Of a DNA stretch of 64,000 bases, positions 1 through 13,448 are shown piece by piece; positions within the stretch are counted from its first letter, which is position 1; each line of letters starts with the position of its first letter. This stretch comes from Leptasterias polaris (Eukaryota; Echinodermata; Asteroidea; Forcipulatida; Asteriidae). Made by a program: the position numbers and the translations under genes. Where the stretch lies: assembly GCA_037783415.1 (NCBI GenBank), contig JAZGTN010000095.1:124001-188000 (forward strand), read 5' to 3'. The notes beneath the pieces were generated by a model. The model had not been told where the DNA came from. It ran no database searches and worked only from the letters and a program-made list of their open reading frames with translations.

Positions 1-324
1 GGAAATTCACAAATTTGCCATCAAATACATGGAAAAAACTCCATATTTGGAAGACAAATTAAAGTCTGTTTTGACGGTGCATCTCGATAGAGTAGCCCAT
101 GCCGAGGTCTGTTTCCGTTTGGAAAAACGCTCAACTCTCAATACTTTGGGAATTACAAGCAATTTCGCAAAGACATTACTTCAAAAACATGGCGGACAAA
201 ATAATAAATCTCCCAGGAAATAAACAAAGGTTGCCGAGTTCAAAACATCAATATCTCCCAAGAAAAACGAGGTTTCGGAGTTGAAATTGTTACCAACACT
301 ATCGTGGGAAGTGCGCCCAACATG

Positions 325-364
325 TAATCGCGGAAATTCGGCATTTGAAAATGGGTCGGAAATT
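325..364. repeat. 40-bp box shared by satellites A and B (representative A copy)
   Basis: From TAATCGCGG to GTCGGAAATT, this 40-bp segment is the same in A and B except for one G/A change (GCATTTGAAAA in A, GCATTTAAAAA in B); the typical B copy is 38300-38339. Flanking sequence differs far more. Other shared blocks are AAAACTCCATATTTGGAA, TTTTGACGGTGCA and TCTCAATACTTT. Common ancestry of A and B is clear. Whether the box is a binding site or a conversion tract is not known. Confidence 0.85.
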
Positions 365-994
365 CACAAATTTGCCATCAAAACGATGGAAAAAACTCCA
401 TATTTGGAAGAAAAATTAAAGTCTGTTTTGACGGTGCATCTCGATAGAGTAGCCCATGCCGAGGTCTGTTTCCGTTTGGAAAAACGCTCAACTCTCAATA
501 CTTTGGGAATTACAAGCAATTTAGCAAAGACATGACTTCAAAAACATGGCGGACAAAATAATACATCTCACAGGAAATAAACAAAGGTTGCCGAGTTCAA
601 AACATCAATATCTCCCAAGAAAAACGAGGTTTCGGAGTTGAAATTGTTACCAACACTATCGTGGGAAGTGCGCCCAACATGTAATCGCGGAAATTCGGCA
701 TTTGAAAATTGGTCGGAAATTCACAATTTTGCCATCAAAACGATGGAAAAAACTCCATATTTGGAAGAAAAATTAAAGTTTGTTTTGACGGTGCATCTCG
801 ATAGAGTAGCCCATGCCGAGGTCTGTTTCCGTTTGGAAAAACGCTCAACTCTCAATACTTTGGGAATTACAAGCAATTTCGCAAAGACATGACTTCAAAA
901 ACATGGCGGACAAAATAATAAATCTCACAGGAAATAAACAAAGGTTGCCGAGTTCAAAACATCAATATCTCCCAAGAAAAACGAGGTTTCGGAG

Positions 995-1353
995 TTGAAA
1001 TTGTTACCGTGTTGGTAACGTGGGAAGTGCGCCCAACATGTAATCGCGGAAATTCGGCATTTGAAAATTGGTCGGAAATTCACAATTTTGCCATCAAAAC
1101 GATGGAAAAAACTCCATATTTGGAAGAAAAATTAAAGTCTGTTTTGACGGTGCATCTCGATAGAGTAGCCCATGCCGAGGTCTGTTTCCGTTTGGAAAAA
1201 CGCTCAACTCTCAATACTTTGGGAATTACAAGCAATTTCGCAAAGACATGACTTCAAAAACATGGCGGACAAAATAATAAATCTCACAGGAAATAAACAA
1301 AGGTTGCCGAGTTCAAAACATCAATATCTCCCAAGAAAAACGAGGTTTCGGAG
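995..1353. repeat. A monomer with a micro-inversion (359 bp)
   Basis: Where other monomers read GTTACCAACACTATCGTGGG, this one reads GTTACCGTGTTGGTAACGTGGG. GTGTTGGTAAC is the reverse complement of GTTACCAACAC. The result is a short hairpin-capable palindrome at about 1006-1022 and a net gain of 2 bp. It is the only such monomer I see. Confidence 0.85.
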
Positions 1354-3008
1354 TTGAAATTGTTACCAACACTATCGTGGGAAGTGCGCCCAACATGTAA
1401 TCGCGGAAATTCGGCATTTGAAAATTGGTCGGAAATTCACAATTTTGCCATCAAAACGATGGAAAAAACTCCATATTTGGAAGAAAAATTAAAGTCTGTT
1501 TTGACGGTGCATCTCGATAGAGTAGCCCATGCCGAGGTCTGTTTCCTTTTGGAAAAACGCTCAACTCTCAATACTTTGGGAATTACAAGCAATTTCGCAA
1601 AAACATGACTTCAAAAACATGGCGGACAAAATAATAAATCTCCCAGGAAATAAACAAAGGTTGCCGAGTTCAAAACATCAATATCTCCCAAGAAAAACGA
1701 GGTTTCGGAGTTGAACTTGTTACCAACACTATCGTGGGAAGTGCGCCCAACATGTAATCGCGGAAATTCGGCATTTGAAAATGGGTCGGAAATTCACAAT
1801 TTTGCCATCAAAATGATGGAAAAAACTCCATATTTGGAAGAAAAATTAAAGTCTGTTTTGACGGTGCATCTCGATAGAGTAGCCCATGCCGAGGTCTGTT
1901 TCCGTTTGGAAAAACGCTCAACTCTCAATACTTTGGGAATTACAAGCAATTTCGCAAAGACATGACTTCAAAAACATGGCGGACAAAATAATAAATCTCC
2001 CAGGAAATAAACAAAGGTTGCCGAGTTCAAAACATCAATATCTCCCAAGAAAAACGAGGTTTCGGAGTTGAAATTGTTACCAACACTATCGGGGGAAGTG
2101 CGCCCAACATGTAATCGCGGAAATTCGGCATTTGAAAATGGGTCGGAAATTCACAATTTTGCCATCAAAACGATGGAAAAAAACTCCATATTTGGAAGAA
2201 AAATTAAAGTCTGTTTTGACGGTGCATCTCGATAGAGTAGCCCATGCCGAGGTCTGTTTCCTTTTGGAAAAACGCTCAACTCTCAATACTTTGGGAATTA
2301 CAAGCAATTTCGCAAAAACATGACTTCAAAAACATGGCGGACAAAATAATAAATCTCCCAGGAAATAAACAAAGGTTGCCGAGTTCAAAACATCAATATC
2401 TCCCAAGAAAAACGAGGTTTCGGAGTTGAAATTGTTACCAACACTATGGGGGGAAGTGCGCCCAACATGTAATCGCGGAAATTCGGCATTTGAAAATGGG
2501 TCGGAAATTCACAATTTTGCCATCAAAACGATGGAAAAAACTCCATATTTGGAAGAAAAATTAAAGTCTGTTCTCCCGAATTCCCAGGAAATAAACAAAG
2601 GTTGCCGAGTTCAAAACATCAATATCTCCCAAGAAAAACGAGGTTTCGGAGTTAAAATTGTTACCAACACTATCGGGGGAAGTGCGCCCAACATGTAATC
2701 GCGGAAATTCGGCATTTGAAAATGGGTCGGAAATTCACAATTTTGCCATCAAAACGATGGAAAAAACTCCATATTTGGAAGAAAAATGAAAGTCTGTTTT
2801 GACGGTGCATCTCGATAGAGTAGCCCATGCCGAGGTCTGTTTCCGTTTGGAAAAACGCTCAACTCTCAATACTTTGGGAATTACAAGCAATTTCGCAAAA
2901 ACATGACTTCAAAAACATGGCGGACAAAATAATAAATCTCACAGGAAATAAACAAAGGTTGCCGAGTTCAAAACATCAATATCTCCCAAGAAAAACGAGG
3001 TTTCGGAG

Positions 3009-5155
3009 TTGAAATTGTTACCAACACTATCGTGGGAAGTGCGCCCAACATGTAATCGCGGAAATTCGGCATTTGAAAATGGGTCGGAAATTCACAAATT
3101 TGCCATCAAAACGATGGAAAAAACTCCATATTTGGAAGAAAAATTAAAGTCTGTTTTGACGGTGCATCTCGATAGAGTAGCCCATGCCGAGGTCTGTTTC
3201 CGTTTGGAAAAACGCTCAACTCTCAATACTTTGGGAATTACAAGCAATTTCGCAAAAGACATGACTTCAAAAACATGGCGGACAAAATAATAAGTCTCCC
3301 AGGAAATAAACAAAGGTTGCCGAGTTCAAAACATCAATATCTCCCAAGAAAAACGAGGTTTCATGGTAGTTGTTACCAACACTATCGGGGGAAGTGCGCC
3401 CAACATGTAATCGCGGAAATTCGGCATTTGAAAATGGGTCGGAAATTCACAAATTTGCCATCAAAATGATGGAAAAAACTCCATATTTGGAAGAAAAATT
3501 TAAGTCTGTTTTGACGGTGCATCTCGATAGAGTAGCCCATGCCGAGATCTGTTTCCGTTTGGAAAAACGCTCAACTCTCAATACTTTGGGAATTACAAGC
3601 AATTTCGCAAAGACATGACTTCAAAAACATGGCGGACAAAATTATAATAAATCTCACAGGAAATAAACAAAGGTTGCCGAGTTCAAAACATCAATATCTC
3701 CCAAGAAAAGCGAGGTTTCGGAGTTGAAATTGTTACCAACACTATCGAGGGAAGTGCGCCCAACATGTAATCGCGGAAATTCGGCATTTGAAAATGGTTC
3801 GGAAATTCACAAATTTGCCATCAAATACATGGAAAAAACTCCATATTTGGAAGACAAATTAAAGTCTGTTTTGACGGTGCATCTCGATAGAGTAGCCCAT
3901 GCCGAGGTCTGTTTCCGTTTGGAAAAACGCTCAACTCTCAATACTTTGGGAATTACAAGCAATTTCGCAAAGACATTACTTCAAAAACATGGCGGACAAA
4001 ATAATAAATCTCCCAGGAAATAAACAAAGGTTGCCGAGTTCAAAACATCAATATCTCCCAAGAAAAACGAGGTTTCGGAGTTGAAATTGTTACCAACACT
4101 ATCGTGGGAAGTGCGCCCAACATGTAATCGCGGAAATTCGGCATTTGAAAATGGGTCGGAAATTCACAAATTTGCCATCAAAACGATGGAAAAAACTCCA
4201 TATTTGGAAGAAAAATGAAAGTCTGTTTTGACGGTGCATCTCGATAGAGTAGCCCATGCCGAGGTCTGTTTCCGTTTGGAAAAACGCTCAACTCTCAATA
4301 CTTTGGGAATTACAAGCAATTTCGCAAAAGACATGACTTCAAAAACATGGCGGACAAAATAATAAGTCTCCCAGGAAATAAACAAAGGTTGCCGAGTTCA
4401 AAACATCAATATCTCCCAAGAAAAACGAGGTTTCATGGTAGTTGTTACCAACACTATCGGGGGAAGTGCGCCCAACATGTAATCGCGGAAATTCGGCATT
4501 TGAAAATGGGTCGGAAATTCACAATTAATTTGCCATCAAAATGATGGAAAAAACTCCATATTTGGAAGAAAAATTTAAGTCTGTTTTGACGGTGCATCTC
4601 GATAGAGTAGCCCATGCCGAGATCTGTTTCCGTTTGGAAAAACGCTCAACTCTCAATACTTTGGGAATTACAAGCAATTTCGCAAAGACATGACTTCAAA
4701 AACATGGCGGACAAAATTATAATAAATCTCACAGGAAATAAACAAAGGTTGCCGAGTTCAAAACATCAATATCTCCCAAGAAAAGCGAGGTTTCGGAGTT
4801 GAAATTGTTACCAACACTATCGAGGGAAGTGCGCCCAACATGTAATCGCGGAAATTCGGCATTTGAAAATGGTTCGGAAATTCACAAATTTGCCATCAAA
4901 TACATGGAAAAAACTCCATATTTGGAAGACAAATTAAAGTCTGTTTTGACGGTGCATCTCGATAGAGTAGCCCATGCCGAGGTCTGTTTCCGTTTGGAAA
5001 AACGCTCAACTCTCAATACTTTGGGAATTACAAGCAATTTCGCAAAGACATTACTTCAAAAACATGGCGGACAAAATAATAAATCTCCCAGGAAATAAAC
5101 AAAGGTTGCCGAGTTCAAAACATCAATATCTCCCAAGAAAAACGAGGTTTCGGAG
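3009..5155. repeat. Three-monomer duplication (offsets 1,072 and 1,075 bp)
   Basis: Monomers at about 3009, 3366 and 3724 recur at 4081, 4438 and 4799. The second monomer of each set has the rare TTTCATGGTAGTTG junction and GCCGAGATCTG, and the third has AAATACATGGAAAAAAC and GAAGACAAATT. The second copy has a 3-bp gain (CACAATTAATTTGCC at about 4520-4534), which explains the change of offset. Confidence 0.82.
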
Positions 5156-7524
5156 TTGAAATTGTTACCAACACTATCGTGGGAAGTGCGCCCAACATGT
5201 AATCGCGGAAATTCGGCATTTGAAAATGGGTCGGAAATTCACAAATTTGCCATCAAAACGATGGAAAAAACTCCATATTTGGAAGAAAAATTAAAGTCTG
5301 TTTTGACGGTGCATCTCGATAGAGTAGCCCATGCCGAGGTCTGTTTCCGTTTGGAAAAACGCTCAACTCTCAATACTTTGGGAATTACAAGCAATTTAGC
5401 AAAGACATGACTTCAAAAACATGGCGGACAAAATAATACATCTCACAGGAAATAAACAAAGGTTGCCGAGTTCAAAACATCAATATCTCCCAAGAAAAAC
5501 GAGGTTTCGGAGTTGAAATTGTTACCAACACTATCGTGGGAAGTGCGCCCAACATGTAATCGCGGAAATTCGGCATTTGAAAATTGGTCGGAAATTCACA
5601 ATTTTGCCATCAAAACGATGGAAAAAACTCCATATTTGGAAGAAAAATTAAAGTCTGTTTTGACGGTGCATCTCGATAGAGTAGCCCATGCCGAGGTCTG
5701 TTTCCGTTTGGAAAAACGCTCAACTCTCAATACTTTGGGAATTACAAGCAATTTAGCAAAGACATGACTTCAAAAACATGGCGGACAAAATAATACATCT
5801 CACAGGAAATAAACAAAGGTTGCCGAGTTCAAAACATCAATATCTCCCAAGAAAAACGAGGTTTCGGAGTTGAAATTGTTACCAACACTATCGTGGGAAG
5901 TGCGCCCAACATGTAATCGCGGAAATTCGGCATTTGAAAATTGGTCGGAAATTCACAATTTTGCCATCAAAACGATGGAAAAAACTCCATATTTGGAAGA
6001 AAAATTAAAGTCTGTTTTGACGGTGCATCTCGATAGAGTAGCCCATGCCGAGGTCTGTTTCCGTTTGGAAAAACGCTCAACTCTCAATACTTTGGGAATT
6101 ACAAGCAATTTCGCAAAGACATGACTTCAAAAACATGGCGGACAAAATAATAAATCTCACAGGAAATAAACAAAGGTTGCCGAGTTCAAAACATCAATAT
6201 CTCCCAAGAAAAACGAGGTTTCGGAGTTGAAATTGTTACCAACACTATCGTGGGAAGTGCGCCCAACATGTAATCGCGGAAATTCGGCATTTGAAAATTG
6301 GTCGGAAATTCACAATTTTGCCATCAAAACGATGGAAAAAACTCCATATTTGGAAGAAAAATTAAAGTCTGTTTTGACGGTGCATCTCGATAGAGTAGCC
6401 CATGCCGAGGTCTGTTTCCGTTTGGAAAAACGTTCAACTCTCAATACTTTGGGAATTACAAGCAATTTCGCAAAGACATGACTTCAAAAACATGGCGGAC
6501 AAAATAATAAATCTCACAGGAAATAAACAAAGGTTGCCGAGTTCAAAACATCAATATCTCCCAAGAAAAACGAGGTTTCGGAGTTGAAATTGTTACCAAC
6601 ACTATCGTGGGAAGTGCGCCCAACATGTAATCGCGGAAATTCGGCATTTGAAAATTGGTCGGAAATTCACAATTTTGCCATCAAAACGATGGAAAAAACT
6701 CCATATTTGGAAGAAAAATTAAAGTCTGTTTTGACGGTGCATCTCGATAGAGTAGCCCATGCCGAGGTCTGTTTCCTTTTGGAAAAACGCTCAACTCTCA
6801 ATACTTTGGGAATTACAAGCAATTTCGCAAAAACATGACTTCCAAAACATGGCGGACAAAATAATAAATCTCCCAGGAAATAAACAAAGGTTGCCGAGTT
6901 CAAAACATCAATATCTCCCAAGAAAAACGAGGTTTCGGAGTTGAAATTGTTACCAACACTATCGGGGGAAGTGCGCCCAACATGTAATCGCGGAAATTCG
7001 GCATTTGAAAATGGGTCGGAAATTCACAATTTTGCCATCAAAACGATGGAAAAAAACTCCATATTTGGAAGAAAAATTAAAGTCTGTTTTGACGGTGCAT
7101 CTCGATAGAGTAGCCCATGCCGATGTCTGTTTCCTTTTGGAAAAACGCTCAACTCTCAATACTTTGGGAATTACAAGCAATTTCGCAAAAACATGACTTC
7201 AAAAACATGGCGGACAAAATAATAAATCTCCCAGGAAATAAACAAAGGTTGCCGAGTTCAAAACATCAATATCTCCCAAGAAAAACGAGGTTTCGGAGTT
7301 GAAATTGTTACCAACACTATGGGGGGAAGTGCGCCCAACATGTAATCGCGGAAATTCGGCATTTGAAAATGGGTCGGAAATTCACAATTTTGCCATCAAA
7401 ACGATGGAAAAAACTCCATATTTGGAAGAAAAATTAAAGTCTGTTCTCCCGAATTCCCAGGAAATAAACAAAGGTTGCCGAGTTCAAAACATCAATATCT
7501 CCCAAGAAAAACGAGGTTTCGGAG
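4799..7524. repeat. Satellite A higher-order repeat, complete copy 1 (8 monomers, 2,726 bp)
   Basis: Eight distinguishable monomers in fixed order. a1 (4799) has ACATTACTTC in place of ACATGACTTC and GAAGACAAATT. a2 (5156) has CACAAATTTGCC and AATTTAGC. a3 (5513) has AAAATTGGTCGG and AATTTAGC. a4 and a5 (5870, 6227) have AAAATTGGTCGG and AATTTCGC. a6 (6584) has TTTCCTTTTGG. a7 (6941) has seven A before CTCC and is 358 bp. a8 (7299) is the 226-bp truncated form. The sum 6x357+358+226 equals 2,726, and the next a1 starts at 7525 as expected. Confidence 0.9.
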
Positions 7525-9536
7525 TTAAAATTGTTACCAACACTATCGGGGGAAGTGCGCCCAACATGTAATCGCGGAAATTCGGCATTTGAAAATGGGT
7601 CGGAAATTCACAATTTTGCCATCAAAACGATGGAAAAAACTCCATATTTGGAAGACAAATTAAAGTCTGTTTTGACGGTGCATCTCGATAGAGTAGCCCA
7701 TGCCGAGGTCTGTTTCCGTTTGGAAAAACGCTCAACTCTCAATACTTTGGGAATTACAAGCAATTTCGCAAAGACATTACTTCAAAAACATGGCGGACAA
7801 AATAATAAATCTCCCAGGAAATAAACAAAGGTTGCCGAGTTCAAAACATCAATATCTCCCAAGAAAAACGAGGTTTCGGAGTTGAAATTGTTACCAACAC
7901 TATCGTGGGAAGTGCGCCCAACATGTAATCGCGGAAATTCGGCATTTGAAAATGGGTCGGAAATTCACAAATTTGCCATCAAAACGATGGAAAAAACTCC
8001 ATATTTGGAAGAAAAATTAAAGTCTGTTTTGACGGTGCATCTCGATAGAGTAGCCCATGCCGAGGTCTGTTTCCGTTTGGAAAAACGCTCAACTCTCAAT
8101 ACTTTGGGAATTACAAGCAATTTAGCAAAGACATGACTTCAAAAACATGGCGGACAAAATAATACATCTCACAGGAAATAAACAAAGGTTGCCGAGTTCA
8201 AAACATCAATATCTCCCAAGAAAAACGAGGTTTCGGAGTTGAAATTGTTACCAACACTATCGTGGGAAGTGCGCCCAACATGTAATCGCGGAAATTCGGC
8301 ATTTGAAAATTGGTCGGAAATTCACAATTTTGCCATCAAAACGATGGAAAAAACTCCATATTTGGAAGAAAAATTAAAGTCTGTTTTGACGGTGCATCTC
8401 GATAGAGTAGCCCATGCCGAGGTCTGTTTCCGTTTGGAAAAACGCTCAACTCTCAATACTTTGGGAATTACAAGCAATTTAGCAAAGACATGACTTCAAA
8501 AACATGGCGGACAAAATAATACATCTCACAGGAAATAAACAAAGGTTGCCGAGTTCAAAACATCAATATCTCCCAAGAAAAACGAGGTTTCGGAGTTGAA
8601 ATTGTTACCAACACTATCGTGGGAAGTGCGCCCAACATGTAATCGCGGAAATTCGGCATTTGAAAATTGGTCGGAAATTCACAATTTTGCCATCAAAACG
8701 ATGGAAAAAACTCCATATTTGGAAGAAAAATTAAAGTCTGTTTTGACGGTGCATCTCGATAGAGTAGCCCATGCCGAGGTCTGTTTCCTTTTGGAAAAAC
8801 GCTCAACTCTCAATACTTTGGGAATTACAAGCAATTTCGCAAAAACATGACTTCCAAAACATGGCGGACAAAATAATAAATCTCCCAGGAAATAAACAAA
8901 GGTTGCCGAGTTCAAAACATCAATATCTCCCAAGAAAAACGAGGTTTCGGAGTTGAAATTGTTACCAACACTATCGGGGGAAGTGCGCCCAACATGTAAT
9001 CGCGGAAATTCGGCATTTGAAAATGGGTCGGAAATTCACAATTTTGCCATCAAAACGATGGAAAAAAACTCCATATTTGGAAGAAAAATTAAAGTCTGTT
9101 TTGACGGTGCATCTCGATAGAGTAGCCCATGCCGATGTCTGTTTCCTTTTGGAAAAACGCTCAACTCTCAATACTTTGGGAATTACAAGCAATTTCGCAA
9201 AAACATGACTTCAAAAACATGGCGGACAAAATAATAAATCTCCCAGGAAATAAACAAAGGTTGCCGAGTTCAAAACATCAATATCTCCCAAGAAAAACGA
9301 GGTTTCGGAGTTGAAATTGTTACCAACACTATGGGGGGAAGTGCGCCCAACATGTAATCGCGGAAATTCGGCATTTGAAAATGGGTCGGAAATTCACAAT
9401 TTTGCCATCAAAACGATGGAAAAAACTCCATATTTGGAAGAAAAATTAAAGTCTGTTCTCCCGAATTCCCAGGAAATAAACAAAGGTTGCCGAGTTCAAA
9501 ACATCAATATCTCCCAAGAAAAACGAGGTTTCGGAG
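7525..9536. repeat. Satellite A higher-order repeat, internally deleted copy (6 monomers, 2,012 bp)
   Basis: Order is a1 (7525), a2 (7882), a3 (8239), a6 (8596), a7 (8953), a8 (9311). The a4 and a5 monomers are missing, which accounts for exactly 714 bp (2,726 minus 2,012). The segment 6510-8788 matches 8522-10800 at offset 2,012; the one difference I see is C at 7656 against A at 9668. This suggests unequal exchange between register-shifted copies. Confidence 0.85.
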
Positions 9537-12500
9537 TTAAAATTGTTACCAACACTATCGGGGGAAGTGCGCCCAACATGTAATCGCGGAAATTCGGCAT
9601 TTGAAAATGGGTCGGAAATTCACAATTTTGCCATCAAAACGATGGAAAAAACTCCATATTTGGAAGAAAAATTAAAGTCTGTTTTGACGGTGCATCTCGA
9701 TAGAGTAGCCCATGCCGAGGTCTGTTTCCGTTTGGAAAAACGCTCAACTCTCAATACTTTGGGAATTACAAGCAATTTCGCAAAGACATTACTTCAAAAA
9801 CATGGCGGACAAAATAATAAATCTCCCAGGAAATAAACAAAGGTTGCCGAGTTCAAAACATCAATATCTCCCAAGAAAAACGAGGTTTCGGAGTTGAAAT
9901 TGTTACCAACACTATCGTGGGAAGTGCGCCCAACATGTAATCGCGGAAATTCGGCATTTGAAAATGGGTCGGAAATTCACAAATTTGCCATCAAAACGAT
10001 GGAAAAAACTCCATATTTGGAAGAAAAATTAAAGTCTGTTTTGACGGTGCATCTCGATAGAGTAGCCCATGCCGAGGTCTGTTTCCGTTTGGAAAAACGC
10101 TCAACTCTCAATACTTTGGGAATTACAAGCAATTTAGCAAAGACATGACTTCAAAAACATGGCGGACAAAATAATACATCTCACAGGAAATAAACAAAGG
10201 TTGCCGAGTTCAAAACATCAATATCTCCCAAGAAAAACGAGGTTTCGGAGTTGAAATTGTTACCAACACTATCGTGGGAAGTGCGCCCAACATGTAATCG
10301 CGGAAATTCGGCATTTGAAAATTGGTCGGAAATTCACAATTTTGCCATCAAAACGATGGAAAAAACTCCATATTTGGAAGAAAAATTAAAGTCTGTTTTG
10401 ACGGTGCATCTCGATAGAGTAGCCCATGCCGAGGTCTGTTTCCGTTTGGAAAAACGCTCAACTCTCAATACTTTGGGAATTACAAGCAATTTAGCAAAGA
10501 CATGACTTCAAAAACATGGCGGACAAAATAATACATCTCACAGGAAATAAACAAAGGTTGCCGAGTTCAAAACATCAATATCTCCCAAGAAAAACGAGGT
10601 TTCGGAGTTGAAATTGTTACCAACACTATCGTGGGAAGTGCGCCCAACATGTAATCGCGGAAATTCGGCATTTGAAAATTGGTCGGAAATTCACAATTTT
10701 GCCATCAAAACGATGGAAAAAACTCCATATTTGGAAGAAAAATTAAAGTCTGTTTTGACGGTGCATCTCGATAGAGTAGCCCATGCCGAGGTCTGTTTCC
10801 GTTTGGAAAAACGCTCAACTCTCAATACTTTGGGAATTACAAGCAATTTCGCAAAGACATGACTTCAAAAACATGGCGGACAAAATAATAAATCTCACAG
10901 GAAATAAACAAAGGTTGCCGAGTTCAAAACATCAATATCTCCCAAGAAAAACGAGGTTTCGGAGTTGAAATTGTTACCAACACTATCGTGGGAAGTGCGC
11001 CCAACATGTAATCGCGGAAATTCGGCATTTGAAAATTGGTCGGAAATTCACAATTTTGCCATCAAAACGATGGAAAAAACTCCATATTTGGAAGAAAAAT
11101 TAAAGTCTGTTTTGACGGTGCATCTCGATAGAGTAGCCCATGCCGAGGTCTGTTTCCGTTTGGAAAAACGCTCAACTCTCAATACTTTGGGAATTACAAG
11201 CAATTTCGCAAAGACATGACTTCAAAAACATGGCGGACAAAATAATAAATCTCACAGGAAATAAACAAAGGTTGCCGAGTTCAAAACATCAATATCTCCC
11301 AAGAAAAACGAGGTTTCGGAGTTGAAATTGTTACCAACACTATCGTGGGAAGTGCGCCCAACATGTAATCGCGGAAATTCGGCATTTGAAAATTGGTCGG
11401 AAATTCACAATTTTGCCATCAAAACGATGGAAAAAACTCCATATTTGGAAGAAAAATTAAAGTCTGTTTTGACGGTGCATCTCGATAGAGTAGCCCATGC
11501 CGAGGTCTGTTTCCTTTTGGAAAAACGCTCAACTCTCAATACTTTGGGAATTACAAGCAATTTCGCAAAAACATGACTTCAAAAACATGGCGGACAAAAT
11601 AATAAATCTCCCAGGAAATAAACAAAGGTTGCCGAGTTCAAAACATCAATATCTCCCAAGAAAAACGAGGTTTCGGAGTTGAAATTGTTACCAACACTAT
11701 CGGGGGAAGTGCGCCCAACATGTAATCGCGGAAATTCGGCATTTGAAAATGGGTCGGAAATTCACAATTTTGCCATCAAAACGATGGAAAAAAACTCCAT
11801 ATTTGGAAGAAAAATTAAAGTCTGTTTTGACGGTGCATCTCGATAGAGTAGCCCATGCCGAGGTCTGTTTCCTTTTGGAAAAACGCTCAACTCTCAATAC
11901 TTTGGGAATTACAAGCAATTTCGCAAAAACATGACTTCAAAAACATGGCGGACAAAATAATAAATCTCCCAGGAAATAAACAAAGGTTGCCGAGTTCAAA
12001 ACATCAATATCTCCCAAGAAAAACGAGGTTTCGGAGTTGAAATTGTTACCAACACTATGGGGGGAAGTGCGCCCAACATGTAATCGCGGAAATTCGGCAT
12101 TTGAAAATGGGTCGGAAATTCACAATTTTGCCATCAAAACGATGGAAAAAACTCCATATTTGGAAGAAAAATTAAAGTCTGTTCTCCCGAATTCCCAGGA
12201 AATAAACAAAGGTTGCCGAGTTCAAAACATCAATATCTCCCAAGAAAAACGAGGTTTCGGAGTTAAAATTGTTACCAACACTATCGGGGGAAGTGCGCCC
12301 AACATGTAATCGCGGAAATTCGGCATTTGAAAATGGGTCGGAAATTCACAATTTTGCCATCAAAACGATGGAAAAAACTCCATATTTGGAAGAAAAATTA
12401 AAGTCTGTTTTGACGGTGCATCTCGATAGAGTAGCCCATGCCGAGGTCTGTTTCCGTTTGGAAAAACGCTCAACTCTTAATACTTTGGGAATTACAAGCA

Positions 12501-13448
12501 ATTTCGCAAAGACATGACTTCAAAAACATGGCGGACAAAATAATAAATCTCCCAGGAAATAAACAAAGGTTGCCGAGTTCAAAACATCAATATCTCCCAA
12601 GAAAAACGAGGTTTCGGAGTTGAAATTGTTACCAACACTATCGGGGGAAGTGCGCCCAACATGTAATCGCGGAAATTCGGCATTTGAAAATGGGTCGGAA
12701 ATTCACAATTTTGCCATCAAAACGATGGAAAAAACTCCATATTTGGAAGAAAAATTAAAGTCTGTTCTCCCGAATTCCCAGGAAATAAACAAAGGTTGCC
12801 GAGTTCAAAACATCAATATCTCCCAAGAAAAACGAGGTTTCGGAGTTAAAATTGTTACCAACACTATCGGGGGAAGTGCGCCCAACATGTAATCGCGGAA
12901 ATTCGGCATTTGAAAATGGGTCGGAAATTCACAATTTTGCCATCAAAACGATGGAAAAAACTCCATATTTGGAAGAAAAATTAAAGTCTGTTTTGACGGT
13001 GCATCTCGATAGAGTAGCCCATGCCGAGGTCTGTTTCCGTTTGGAAAAACGCTCAACTCTCAATACTTTGGGAATTACAAGCAATTTCGCAAAGACATGA
13101 CTTCAAAAACATGGCGGACAAAATTATAATAAATCTCCCAGGAAATAAACAAAGGTTGCCGAGTTCAAAACATCAATATCTCCCAAGAAAAACGAGGTTT
13201 CATTGTTTGAAATTGTTACCAACACTATCGGGGGAAGTGCGCCCAACATGTAATCGCGGAAATTCGGCATTTGAAAATGGGTCGGAAATTCACAATTTTG
13301 CCATCAAAACGATGGAAAAAACTCCATATTTGGAAGAAAAATTAAAGTCTGTTTTGACGGTGCATCTCGATAGAGTAGCCCATGCCGAGGTCTGTTTCCG
13401 TTTGGAAAAACGCTCAACTCTCAATACTTTGGGAATTACAAGCAATTT
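8522..13448. repeat. Large segmental duplication, left copy (partner 14561-19487)
   Basis: The variant order at 8596, 8953, 9311, 9537, 9894, 10251, 10608, 10965, 11322, 11679, 12037, 12263, 12620, 12846 and 13204 recurs exactly 6,039 bp downstream, including 226-bp monomers, the CTCTTAATAC monomer and the TTTCATTGTTTG monomer. I see one base difference (A at 9668, C at 15707). The left edge is set by ACATCTC/AAATCTC and the right edge by TTAGC/TTCGC. Confidence 0.85.
9537..12262. repeat. Satellite A higher-order repeat, complete copy 2
   Basis: Same eight-monomer order as the copy at 4799: a1 9537, a2 9894, a3 10251, a4 10608, a5 10965, a6 11322, a7 11679, a8 12037, total 2,726 bp. The a1 monomer here has GAAGAAAAATT where the other complete copies have GAAGACAAATT. 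Confidence 0.88.

Noticed and set aside
325..364. CENP-B box in the conserved segment
   Set aside because: The consensus NTTCGNNNNANNCGGGN cannot be placed in A or B on either strand without breaking fixed positions.
281..535. 84-codon frame (MKLLPTLS...) repeated through satellite A as a real gene family
   Set aside because: It is locked to the 357-bp period, interrupted in every monomer, and overlaps other equally open frames on both strands. Variation between copies shows no coding pattern.
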